From Picocystis sp. L7 (taxonomy: Eukaryota > Chlorophyta > Picocystophyceae > Picocystales > Picocystaceae), in contig QXJR01000006.1 of NCBI GenBank assembly GCA_020975725.1, forward strand, positions 558,001 to 622,000: DNA of 64,000 nucleotides. Reading direction: 5' to 3'. This document shows, in pieces, positions 1-10,600 of the stretch. How positions within the stretch are numbered: the stretch's first letter is position 1; the number at the start of each line of letters is the position of its first letter. The position numbers and the translations under genes were made by a program. The notes under the pieces are model-generated. The model was not told where the DNA came from and ran no database searches. It saw only the letters and a list, made by a program, of their open reading frames with translations.

Positions 1-193
1 GAAACAAGCAATACGCGAAGAAAAAGCCCGAGGACTCACGCTCCCCCCAATTGGCGCTGGGGTGGCCCGTATGACCCACCAACTCTATCCGACGTGGGAA
101 TTTCATTATCCGCCTCCGCTGGCCGCGGCCGCTTAGCTGGGCACACGAGTTGCATGACTAACGGCCCGAGTCTGACTCAATCGTAGCTGACAG

Positions 194-1126
194 ATGATCT
201 GTAAGACAAGCACTCATGAAAATACGTTGGGAAGCGGAAGAAAATGGAAAGAAGGCGGGATATGTTATGGCGCTGTCCTGGTTGTGATCTTTGGGCTGAA
301 CGCTACTTCGCCCCTTCCGCTCTCGCTCACTAATATGGCGAGAAGCAATGAAGACAACAACCTCCCGTATCTTTATGTCAACGGCAAATCCGCGAAGGAA
401 AGAAGATTGTTTATGGAACAACAGTTCGAGAAATTTCATCTGGATGCAAGCAGAGTGCAAGCCATCACCGGAGATTCGTTACCAAAGATAAAATTCCCAT
501 CATGGCTTTTACAAAGCACAAAGCAGCCCACAAGTTAAGAACTTGGGTGCCTCGTTTCTCATTTGAGTGCCATCAACGAAGGAGTTCGCCGTGGTTGGGA
601 TAGGTTTGTAGTTATTAAAGACGACGTTCGCCTCAGATCCAAACCGAACATGTCTCTTAATTGGGGTATAGCACCCAAGATTGCTGGGCTACTTATCTTG
701 GGTGTTGGCACTCCAAATGGGCTATGGGAGCGATGGGGGATGCTGGAGAACCATAAAAAACCATGGACAAAGTGGAAGAGACGAGATCCTGTCTGGGGTA
801 CACTGATCTATTCAATCACCAGGGAAAGTGCCAAACGAATACAAAGAAGGTTTCCCTGCAATACAACATTCTGCAACTTAGCCCGTGCAGTACCGCCGTT
901 TATAGTGGCTGACTATACCATCTATTCAAGTGTACCGACCTTTGTGTTCAACTTTCCTTTGGTTGACCACGCGTGGACAGATGCATTCAAAATGCCATCT
1001 ACTATACATAGTGGCAGGAAGACCTCTCACGAAAGAGCAAGTGAAGAGGTTCCGCAGATAATTAAACAACTCAACACTGCACCATCTGCAGTAAAGGAGT
1101 TTATAGCGAAGATTCAGCTCCAGTAG
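194..1126 (+). pseudogene. GT25-like glycosyltransferase, left-arm copy, one in-frame stop
   Basis: A single frame runs from ATG 194 to the stop at 1126 (about 310 codons), interrupted by one TAA at 536-538. The N-terminus has a hydrophobic stretch (about residues 25-45) that could be a signal anchor for a Golgi type II protein. It is followed by a segment resembling the GT25 start (LYVNGKSAKERR, then SRVQAITG). Directly after the stop come GCLVSHLSAI and RFVVIKDDVRL, which match the family's conserved SHL and (E/K)DD motifs. GT25 enzymes transfer sugars, for example to LPS cores or collagen. The same stop is in the mirror copy at 14427-15359, so it predates the duplication. It may mark a dying gene, a sequencing error inherited by both arms, or a rare read-through. 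No GT/AG intron would remove it. It converges on the spliced gene ending at 1233. Confidence 0.6.
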
Positions 1127-1232
1127 GTTGGATACTGCAGCCATGCTGTTCCACATGAGTAAAGAAACGGGCGCTATTTCTTTTTTTCCCCATTTTTCCT
1201 ATGCTCTACTTTGGTAAATGAAGAGAACAATT

Positions 1233-3007
1233 TCAGGTATCCTCCGTGAGGGGTCCTCTTTGACGGTTCGCTGACAGTGCGGCATCTACTTCCTGCTGAT
1301 AAACTTCACGTTTATTGCTAGCTCTCTTCAAAATCACTTTTGAGCACACCAAAAGCAGCTGCACCAGTTTCTAATGAACTAAATCAAAACGAGCATATAT
1401 CTCTTAGCATTAGCCAGGTCCTGGATGTTGACTGAGCCTATTACAATCCATGTGGGGACTTATCCTCCGCCATCCCGCCAGCAATGGACAGTAACCGTCA
1501 GATTTGCATAGAAATACTTGCAAGTAGATTGCGTTTTGTTTACTTGGATTGTAGTGTCCGTGTTCTAGATTGCTTGTATGCAAAATGCGATGGCTTTCCG
1601 AGATCTGTTACTTGGGCTTCATGGACAATTGACAGCAACGTTGAAAGGCGGCCATAGTCCAAACATAGCACAGAATGCATTAGCGCAGTCTGGCTCCTGC
1701 AGAAAGAACTATACTCTACTCGTAAGGGGAGTCAGGATGTTGTTTGTTTGCACTACCAGCACTTCTGCCCGAGACTGCTTATAATCTATGGTACCAGCCA
1801 GCTTCCTTTGCGATGGGGGTAGGCATTCATACAGCCTAATAAAATACAATGAAAACATAACTTCTCTGCACGATGGATCAACGACTTGGGCGGGAGAGAA
1901 CAGAGGTTAGCCTAGCCGGGAAGAAGATTGAGCAGTTTTACCAAATCCTTTTCTAAGCTACGTCATTGTTTCACGGGCTAGCAGGTATTTGTAACTACGA
2001 GATGTTTATTCCATGCGCCTTTGGAAGTGGCATTTGTAGCTTGCAAGTTTGCATTGTTCTGCAGGAAAGATGTAAAGGCAACCTAAGGCAACCTACAGCC
2101 CCAGTTTTTGTAGATGGTATCTACTGAATAGTGGAACCGCTGTGTTAAGTGCTGGGGTTGCCTCCGTACCAACCATTCAAGAGCCCTCAGGCACCGTCTA
2201 CAAGTAGCAATAGCAACCTCCTCCTACACCAACAAATGGAGGGACTTAGCCATGCTACTTTACCTCAACAGCTTTTTCCAATAAACTGCATTTCAGCCTC
2301 AAATAACTATGGATGTGATCATGTCAAGGGTGAGGAGTGTATTTTGTCTATTCCCAAAGTCACGTGATTTTATTTACCAACTTTCCCATGAATATGGGTT
2401 GCTGAGGCCAGCGAAGAAACCTACTTGATTTCTTTCCAATTCTGCACTGATGGTGGCACGCTGGGAATTCAACTCCAGTCAAAACTGGCATATTCTGCGC
2501 AAGCGGATTCAGAAGATTCTTACTTTCATCAGATTTGTGCATGACAAAGAAACAAATTTTGTGGTAGAATTGAGTGTTGCGAAGTGCAGCAGTTGCTTCT
2601 CTAATTCTACAAGCTCATCCCACGATGTGCTAGCATTAATGGACATCATTTGTGCTAAGTCCAAATAATTGCCTTTCGATCGAGGTGGTAAAGAAGGTGA
2701 TGCTTCTAAATGTTGCCACTAGAAGCATATAAGTACGACTTGTAATGAGATAAAATACTGCAACTATGCTGTACACATGCAACCTATTTTTCAAAGTATC
2801 ACCTTGAAATCAAGCAAGCATATCACAATAATTGTAAATGCTTTTGATTCCTTTGATGCTACAACTCCATATGCTGATTGGGAAACAGTTGCCACACCAG
2901 CACCAGTGTTTTTCAAGAATCTTTGGGGTACACAAACCTTTCCATTGAGGAATGTTTTACTATTCTTTAAAATAGTCAAGTTCCTGACAAAGTCCTTGTT
3001 CAACAAT
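1233..3007 (-). CDS. Unidentified intron-rich host gene, left-arm copy
   Basis: This is the mirror of the gene at 12547-14320 (see that entry for exons). The predicted last exon is 1370-1233, ending in TGA and encoding KLVQLLLVCSKVILKR and about 29 more residues. Other exon-like blocks bounded by AG and GT lie near 1696-1612, 2058-1999, 2223-2170 and 2306-2264, with a longer block about 2685-2558. Reading frames stay in phase across most neighbouring blocks. The exact 5' end is not resolved, and a possible first coding block lies at about 3007-2925. The gene is convergent with the GT25-like gene (stop 1126) and divergent from the EHDW gene (start 3829), so it shares an upstream region of about 0.8 kb with the latter. 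I do not recognise the protein. Confidence 0.45.
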
Positions 3008-3828
3008 TCATCGGTTCATCCAGAACATTTCGACTTGAATAGATGCACAGACGATGGTAGGACTCCATGGTAGTGGCAAGTGGGTTGTTACTTGGGTCAA
3101 GTGCAACTCCAAATAGCCAGGTACGCAACTGCCTTTTGTATCTGCGAGCATCCATCATTCAGTGGGATGTATCCTGGATCGATCGGTTGATTTTGCGATG
3201 TGCACTGTCATGGAACTCTAGATTTTCTTTAATTGCTTGACACTAGGCGTCTCAATCTAAACATAGTAAGTGCCTAGGAAGTTAAACTCATGGCCACTGA
3301 TAGCTCGTTTCTTCTACCGTGGACCGCTCGTCTACATGGTCCCTTCCGACGAGGGCGGCCTTCCGTTCGACAGCGTTCGTGGATCGCGTACTCTATCCAA
3401 CATGCCACGCTGTTAATATAGCGCTCGTCAGTGCTACAGGGTCAAGCCCCAATCAACTTGCACCACTTTCCTTGTCCCACCCGAGATCACCCTCATGATT
3501 AGGAAGGACGTTGACGGAACAAGGAATACTTGTACACGGAATAGATTGCCAACAAATCCTCTCACCACGTGAGGATTCATTCGTTCCAGCAGCGTCTACG
3601 GTGCATTTGCTGCATAGAACGGTGTGCAAGGACTCAACCAGCCAGGTGCTGGTAATCGTTCGCGGCAGCAGATGAGTGTGGCCTAGCTGAGATCCGAGTG
3701 CAAACACACTTCCTCGGAGGAACGTTTCATCAACCCATCGTTCGGTTCTTTGCCTGGGGATCGTCTTCGCGAGTGTCGCGTCGCATCGACACCGTCGATA
3801 TCCCGTGTAGAGCCAAGGATCGACGTGA

Positions 3829-4785
3829 GTGGTGATGCGATTGGACAAGAGGAGAGTGGTGATCACGTGGAGCTGGAAGTTCGCAATTCTGGTCTGGCTT
3901 TTATGCTTGCAGTTCTCCTGGGTCATTGGAGAACCCTTTCCCTTGCCGAGGAAGAGTGTGGATGCTGATGGGAAGTTGTTGTTGGTGGTGATCTCGAATC
4001 AAACGCCATATTTTGACCAAGACCCTGCCATACTTGACCTCGCCCTTACCAGTTTTCTAACCACGGTGTTCAGGCATCCTTTCCGCTGCCGCCTTGACCT
4101 CGCTGTGTATTTGCAATGCACAAAAACTCGAAGGAGGTATGTCACACCATGCAGGGATGGGTCTGTAGACAAAGAACTTTCCTCCTACGTGAAAGCCGTA
4201 AAGGACACCATCTCCATGTTCACCCAGCATTTTTACACCACAGGCTTCTTTTGCTCACCGAGGTTTGCAGATGCTATTTGTCATGCACGGCACCTCCTGT
4301 CCAAAGATGATTTCGTTTTTGTGCTGGAACATGATTGGCTTTTGCGCCCTTCACAAATGCAAATCCCGTTCACCATACTGCTCCGTGTCTTAGAGACTGG
4401 GAGGCCATACATTCTGTTGAACAGGGGAGACCGAAAAGGGGAGTTGTCATCAACCGTTCCTTTCGCACTGCGGTCGGGGTCTTACTCAAACAATCCATTC
4501 TTTGCTCATGGTTCCTTCATCAAATCATTGTTCCACAACAAGACAAGGCTATGTCGCATTACCAGGATAAAGATATGGGAGAAAGTTGCAAAAGATTATG
4601 CCAGTCAATTGGACTTCCCCACCTATGTGTTAGGCCGCAACATCACGGATGTCACGGTTTATCATTTAGATGGGAAGTACTTTTCATTTGCAAGGAAGCA
4701 CAGAATCGGGCCTCTGTTTGGAGTGCTCAAGAGAGAAATGAGGCTGTGCTTCCTTGCAAATGAAAAGTACTTCCCATCTAAATGA
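3829..4785 (+). pseudogene. EHDW glycosyltransferase-like gene, 3'-truncated left copy
   Basis: This copy is identical in frame with the first 306 or so codons of the complete gene at 6852-5638. It includes the signal anchor at about residues 14-36 and the VFVLEHDW motif. At 4747 the palindrome arm stops and the sequence turns into an inverted fragment of the same gene, so the ORF ends with an artificial tail (CFLANEKYFPSK). The last roughly 98 residues of the full protein are missing. The upstream region is uninterrupted here, unlike in the right arm, so a transcript could be made. It would continue into the inverted fragment and fold into a long hairpin. Confidence 0.75.
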
Positions 4786-5241
4786 TAAACCGTGACATCC
4801 GTGATGTTGCGGCCTAACACATAGGTGGGGAAGTCCAATTGACTGGCATAATCTTTTGCAACTTTCTCCCATATCTTTATCCTGGTAATGCGACATAGCC
4901 TTGTCTTGTTGTGGAACAATGATTTGATGAAGGAACCATGAGCAAAGAATGGATTGTTTGAGTAAGATCTTGACCGCAGCGCAAAAGGAACGGTTGATGA
5001 CAACTCCCCTTTTCGGTCTCCCCTGTTCAACAGAATGTATGGCCTCCCAGTCTCTAAGACACGGAGCAGTATGGTGAACGGGATTTGCATTTGTGAAGGG
5101 CGCAAAAGCCAATCATGTTCCAGCACAAAAACGAAATCATCTTTGGACAGGAGGTGCCGTGCATGACAAATAGCATCTGCAAACCTCGGTGAGCAAAAGA
5201 AGCCTGTGGTGTAAAAATGCTGGGTGAACATGGAGATGGTG
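4744..5241 (-). pseudogene. Third, inverted fragment of the EHDW gene (hairpin arm)
   Basis: Positions 4744-5241 are the reverse complement of 4703-4206 (x+y=9447) with several substitutions, for example around 4968-4985. This fragment is therefore more diverged than the two main copies. Together with the left gene it makes a 498-bp stem with a 40-nt loop (4704-4743). CTGT(G) is shared at the breakpoint, consistent with microhomology-mediated joining. An open frame on the minus strand runs from 5357 through the fragment and the loop to 4662, but its first 40 or so residues are unrelated sequence, so I do not regard it as a gene. Past 5241 similarity stops abruptly. Confidence 0.85.
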
Positions 5242-5637
5242 CCAACCGATCCCCAATGCGAGCATCGTGTTGTTGATTCACAGCAGGGGATAAAAGAAAT
5301 CGTCAAAGGTACGAAGAGGAAGGTAGGGGCACGTGAAGAAACGCAAGCTAGTTCCACTAGAACCTACTTCCCTCATGGTTTCCACTGAAGAAGTTGGGTA
5401 GCTGAGTTTGAAGGGAAAGCAGGGGCTGTTTAGATTCTGTTGTAACACTAGGGTCTAGATTGAGTAGCAAAAGAGTTTGCCTTCGCGGAGGGCATTCAAT
5501 GGCAGCGTGAAATCAAGCTTCCTGCACCCCGTTGCATGCGGAAAGGGTGCTGTAATGCTTGGGTTTCCCTCTGAGTAGCTTTTCCAGGAAGGTGCTTAAC
5601 ACCGCCGTCGTGCCTTGCCAGAAGATTGTCGTGTCAT
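5242..5637. other. Palindrome spacer without recognised gene
   Basis: This single-copy sequence lies between the hairpin fragment and the 3' end of the complete EHDW gene. It presumably contains that gene's 3' UTR and downstream flank, because the gene runs leftwards and stops at 5638. No convincing ORF, RNA gene or repeat was seen. Confidence 0.6.
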
Positions 5638-6852
5638 CTATGGCACTGGCCTTAGTTTCTCTATCAAGGCTAGTCTCTTTTCCTTGTCTCCTTCAACTCT
5701 AAACTTGGGAATCTCCCCTTCAAGATACTGGTTGGCGGTTTGCGCATCCCCTAGAAATGCAGTTGCTGCACGTTGCAACTCTGCACGATCGCGAGGGAGC
5801 TTACCCCAAAACTTGTGCACCATATCAACAAACTTCGTCCGTAAGAAATACGGGCTGCAGATATCAGTTCGCTTTGAACATATGCTGTCTATCTTTCTCA
5901 CAAGCACAGAGGTCGAGATGGAGTTGCTGTAGTACAGCCTCATTTCTCTCTTGAGCACTCCAAACAGAGGCCCGATTCTGTGCTTCCTTGCAAATGAAAA
6001 GTACTTCCCATCTAAATGATAAACCGTGACATCCGTGATGTTGCGGCCTAACACATAGGTGGGGAAGTCCAATTGACTGGCATAATCTTTTGCAACTTTC
6101 TCCCATATCTTTATCCTGGTAATGCGACATAGCCTTGTCTTGTTGTGGAACAATGATTTGATGAAGGAACCATGAGCAAAGAATGGATTGTTTGAGTAAG
6201 ACCCCGACCGCAGTGCGAAAGGAACGGTTGATGACAACTCCCCTTTTCGGTCTCCCCTGTTCAACAGAATGTATGGCCTCCCAGTCTCTAAGACACGGAG
6301 CAGTATGGTGAACGGGATTTGCATTTGTGAAGGGCGCAAAAGCCAATCATGTTCCAGCACAAAAACGAAATCATCTTTGGACAGGAGGTGCCGTGCATGA
6401 CAAATAGCATCTGCAAACCTCGGTGAGCAAAAGAAGCCTGTGGTGTAAAAATGCTGGGTGAACATGGAGATGGTGTCCTTTACGGCTTTCACGTAGGAGG
6501 AAAGTTCTTTGTCTACAGACCCATCCCTGCATGGTGTGACATACCTCCTTCGAGTTTTTGTGCATTGCAAATACACAGCGAGGTCAAGGCGGCAGCGGAA
6601 AGGATGCCTGAACACCGTGGTTAGAAAACTGGTAAGGGCGAGGTCAAGTATGGCAGGGTCTTGGTCAAAATATGGCGTTTGATTCGAGATCACCACCAAC
6701 AACAACTTCCCATCAGCATCCACACTCTTCCTCGGCAAGGGAAAGGGTTCTCCAATGACCCAGGAGAACTGCAAGCATAAGAGCCAGACCAGAATTGCGA
6801 ACTTCCAGCTCCACGTGATCACCACTCTCCTCTTGTCCAATCGCATCACCAC
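5638..6852 (-). CDS. Predicted type II membrane glycosyltransferase-like protein (EHDW motif), complete copy
   Basis: An intronless ORF of 404 aa. After a short basic N-terminus (MRLDKRR) comes a hydrophobic segment at about residues 14-36 (FAILVWLLCLQFSWVIG), a typical signal anchor. The luminal part has conserved-looking blocks: TPYFDQDPAILDLALTSFL, then FVFVLEHDWLL at about residue 163-173, which resembles the acidic metal-binding motif of GT-A glycosyltransferases, then RPYILLNRGDR and FFAHGSFIKSLF. Asn-X-Ser/Thr sites occur (HNKT, GRNITD). I cannot name the family; a Golgi sugar transferase is an inference from topology and the acidic motif. The first Met is preferred because the anchor follows directly. 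The region upstream is cut at 7208 by the copia element, about 355 bp before the start codon. This is the only complete one of three copies. Confidence 0.6.
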   Translation of the reverse strand: MVMRLDKRRVVITWSWKFAILVWLLCLQFSWVIGEPFPLPRKSVDADGKLLLVVISNQTPYFDQDPAILDLALTSFLTTVFRHPFRCRLDLAVYLQCTKTRRRYVTPCRDGSVDKELSSYVKAVKDTISMFTQHFYTTGFFCSPRFADAICHARHLLSKDDFVFVLEHDWLLRPSQMQIPFTILLRVLETGRPYILLNRGDRKGELSSTVPFALRSGSYSNNPFFAHGSFIKSLFHNKTRLCRITRIKIWEKVAKDYASQLDFPTYVLGRNITDVTVYHLDGKYFSFARKHRIGPLFGVLKREMRLYYSNSISTSVLVRKIDSICSKRTDICSPYFLRTKFVDMVHKFWGKLPRDRAELQRAATAFLGDAQTANQYLEGEIPKFRVEGDKEKRLALIEKLRPVP

Positions 6853-7207
6853 TCACGTCGATCCTTGGCTCTACACGGGATATCGACGGTGTCGATGCGA
6901 CGCGACACTCGCGAAGACGATCCCCAGGCAAAGAACCGAACGATGGGTTGATGAAACGTTCCTCCGAGGAAGTGTGTTTGCACTCGGATCTCAGCTAGGC
7001 CACACTCATCTGCTGCCACGAACGATTACCAGCACCTGGCTGGTTGAGTCCTTGCACACCGTTCTATGCAGCAAATGCACCGTAGACGCTGCTGGAACGA
7101 ATGAATCCTCACGTGGTGAGAGGATTTGTTGGCAATCTATTCCGTGTACAAGTATTCCGTGTTCCGTCAACGTCCTTCCTAATCATGAGGGTGATCTCGG
7201 GTGGGAC

Positions 7208-7650
7208 TGTTAAAATATGACAAGTTTCCAACCATGAGAAGTTTAAACACTTGATCGGTATACCCGTACTGGCTATAGCAGGATGATGTAAGACCAGTCC
7301 GGTCAAGGGAGTGGGTCTAGAAGGAAGGTACCCACCTTCTAAAAGGGGAGATACTAAGTTGTGATAGTGTTGTGATTGTACGAATAGTCTTGCACGGTTG
7401 GGGGGATGATGTAATGCAGCGCAGATACATCCACCCTATATAAGGGAGCAAGCATGCATGTAATTGATCAGTTGAGTCTTTGCAAAGTCAGGCATCCCAC
7501 ACCAAACGGGCGCGGGAGCATCACCTCCAAGCGAGACCCAAAGAGCGCAGGTCCACTTAGGAGAAGGGGCACCTCCTAGAGGAGAAGTGCGAGAGACTCA
7601 CTCAACCAAAGGCAGTGTAGGTTAACTGAGCTATAAATATTTTTTCAACA
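7208..7650 (+). repeat. Copia 5' LTR
   Basis: 443 bp, bounded by TGTT and AACA, with a TATA box at 7437-7444. It matches 11632-12074 base for base as far as I could compare. Confidence 0.95.
7437..7444 (+). promoter_or_regulatory. TATA box in copia LTR
   Basis: TATATAAG lies in the middle of the LTR, about 214 bp before its end, a usual place for the U3 promoter of a copia element. The same box occurs in the 3' LTR. Confidence 0.6.
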
Positions 7651-7686
7651 GGTTAAGAGCCTTGGTTGCCCGAAGACACCTACACA

Positions 7687-10600
7687 ATGGAAGAACACAT
7701 CATGGCGCGATACAAGATAGACAAGGGCGACATTCCAATCCTTCTACAAGGAAATTGGAACTTGTGGAAAGGGTCAGTGCTCCTAGCAATGGAAGAAGCA
7801 GGGCTCGACGATGTGTTGGAGAATGCAATGTCGCATGATGAAATGGATTCGGAAACCAAACAAAAGTCAAAGATGGTACGAGCAGCAATGCTTCGGCGAG
7901 TCAACAAAGAAGAACGCTCGCTATTGCAACGAGACACGATGCTCTCTGCCAAGGATGTTTGGGACCGCCTACATGCAAGCTATGGGATACAAAATGCCGC
8001 AACATCAATGCGCATACTTGGGAAGTATCGGACATTGAAGAAAATGCCGAGCGAGAGCGTGATGCAATACTACACAAGGGCACTCTCGCTAGCGAGCGAA
8101 CTCCGAGAAAGTGGCGAGAAGATATCGGAAGCCGACATAGTCGCCACAACACTCAATGGGTTACCGAGAGATTACAATCTCGTGAAGACAACGATCAATG
8201 CAAGCGGTGAAATGCCAACATTGGATCGATTGAAGATGATACTCGTAAACGAAGAGTACAACATGCAAGGTGACGACGTGGTGATGGAACAAGCAAATGT
8301 GAACCACGATCGAAATGAGACAGGAAGCCAACCACTAGTTGCGAGAGTTGGACACGCCAAGGAAAAGAAAAGGAAATTCAATGGCAAGTGCTACAAGTGC
8401 GGTAAGCAAGGACATATGGCCCGTTATTGCCGACAAGGTACCGAGACCGACAAGCAAGGTCGGAGTATGCGAGTAACAATGGAAAGCAATCCAAGCATAA
8501 GGGACTGGATACTCGATAGTGGAGCGTCAGATCATATGACAGGAGACCTAAAGAAGTTTGACGAGGGAACTTTGGAACAAGCAAGCGGTCAAATTATGGT
8601 GGCCGATGGTCGGAGCACGGCCATCGCAGGTAAAGGAAACGTGACGCTCAAGATTGGAAAGTTGGAGGTTCGACTTTCAAATGTGTTGTATGTTCCAAAC
8701 ATGGCATACAACTTGATCTCCGCGACAAAGATGGGTCGCCAAATGGGAGCTAACATAATTATGAGGAGTGATGGAACTTGTGTACTTCAACGAGATCAAG
8801 ACATCGTGGAGTTGCACACACACACGGACGGTGTGCATGCCTTACAAGCGGAGGCGGATCTATGGCATAAACGATTGTGCCATGCAAGTTCCAACACATT
8901 GAAACAAATTGGATTGCCGGATGACATGAAATCGTGTGAAGCATGTGTCAAAGCGAAACTAAGCCGTAAAGCGTATGCACGTGATGAGACATTGAAGAAG
9001 CCGTTAGATAGGGTCTCAATGGATTTGATTGGACCAGTCACACCGGAGGCCGTTGGAGGACAAACATATGCTCTTGTAGCGGTGGACGCCGCAACGAAGT
9101 TTAGTCTTGTCACACTACTCCCAAACAAGGGTCAAGCTACAGATGCAGCAAAGCAAGCAATCACATGGCTGGAACAATTGTCCGGTGAACATGTGAAATG
9201 CATACGGACCGATTGTGGCAAAGAGTTTCTACAAGAGAATATGAGAATTTGGTTGAGCGAAAAAGGGATCAATCACGAGACGACAGCAGGATATGAGCCA
9301 CAACAAAATGGTCAAGTGGAACGACTCAATCGCACGTTGATGGAAGGGACTAGAGCTTTGCTTGAAGACACCCAGCTACCCACTGTCCTTTGGGGAGAAG
9401 CAATGCGAACCGTCAACTACGTGAGAAACTTGAAGCCATGCAACATAAATGGAAAACAAAGCAAGAGCCCATTAGAGATGCTGACTGGAAAGCAACCCAA
9501 CTACAAACAACTCAAACGTTGGGGATGCAAAGCTCTCGTGCATGTACCACGAGACCGTCAAGTTGGGAAACTTGGACCACGGGCGGAACCCGCAATCTTC
9601 GTTGGATATGCTAACAGCACTACTTATCGTTTTCTTGTGAAGATGAATGTGTTGAGATCGCGCACTGCGGTGTTCCTGGAAGACCAAGCGGGCAAGATGG
9701 ATGATAGCCTAAAGAGTGGAACGGTGCCCGAGCTACTCATGGAACCGAACATCATTTCTCAACCAAGCCATGACGAAGGCAGTTATCCAACAACAACACC
9801 AAGTGAAGCAACTGTGAAGACTACTATGGATAGCGATACCGTTCAACAAATGGATGAAAGCTTGGATCCTCAGAGAGAGACTGAGGTAGATCAAAGTCAA
9901 GCAATCGAAGACGACAATGATGAAGCAGATAAAGATGAAGCAATGAACGAGCCAACAAGCGTATACAACTTGAGAGAGAGGAAAACCTTGGACTACAAAC
10001 ACATGGCGAGCAAGGGACTTAATGCTAAAGCCACGATTCTACCCGATGAATTTTCAGGTTATCATGAAGCAATGGAACGGCCCGAGAAGTCCATGTGGAA
10101 AGAAGCAATTGAAGACGAGAAACGAGCACTATTGGAAAATGAAACATGGGAAGTTTCAAGGTTGCCCCAAGGTAGAAAACCGTTGCAAACGAAGTGGATC
10201 TTCAAGGTGAAAAGAGACGGACTTGGGAACGTGGAAAGGTACAAGGCAAGGTTAGTTGTGAAAGGCTATCAGCAGCGTGAAGGCGTAGACTACACGGATA
10301 TTTTTTCTCCGGTTGTCTCGAAGCCAGCAGTACGCCTATTCTTGACAGTGGCAGCGATAAAAGACTACGACATACAGCAACTAGATATAAAGGCAGCCTT
10401 TCTACATGCAAATCTCAGAGAAGAGATATACTTGGACATTCCGGAAGGCATCGAGGAAGAACCAGGAAATGTCTACAAACTTAAGAAGAGTCTTTATGGA
10501 CTTAAACAAGCCCCAAGAGAATGGAACAAGGAACTCATATCATTCTTGTCAAATGATTTGGAGTGCCGATGCGTAAGTGTGGATGAAACTTTGCTCATAT

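Larger units (their letters stand above)
65..4747 (+). repeat. Left arm of a 4.7-kb inverted duplication
   Basis: This stretch is the reverse complement of 15488-12075 joined to 7207-5934, with the copia element at 7208-12074 interrupting the other arm. Coordinates pair as x+y=15553 outside the copia and x+y=10681 inside it, with no indel over 4,683 bp. I noticed only about five substitutions, for example near 645, 2582 and 3899. The outer limit is sharp: position 64 no longer pairs with 15489. The inner limit is at 4747/5934. The near identity points to a recent duplication or continuing gene conversion. The substitutions and the copia found in one arm only argue against a simple read-through artefact. 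Confidence 0.95.

Noticed and set aside
3453-3926. 157-aa minus-strand ORF and its mirror at 6755-7213
   Set aside because: Antisense to the upstream region and start of the EHDW gene, with no protein-like features.
4662-5357. 231-aa minus-strand ORF
   Set aside because: It is a chimera of spacer sequence, the inverted EHDW fragment and the hairpin loop, not an independent gene.
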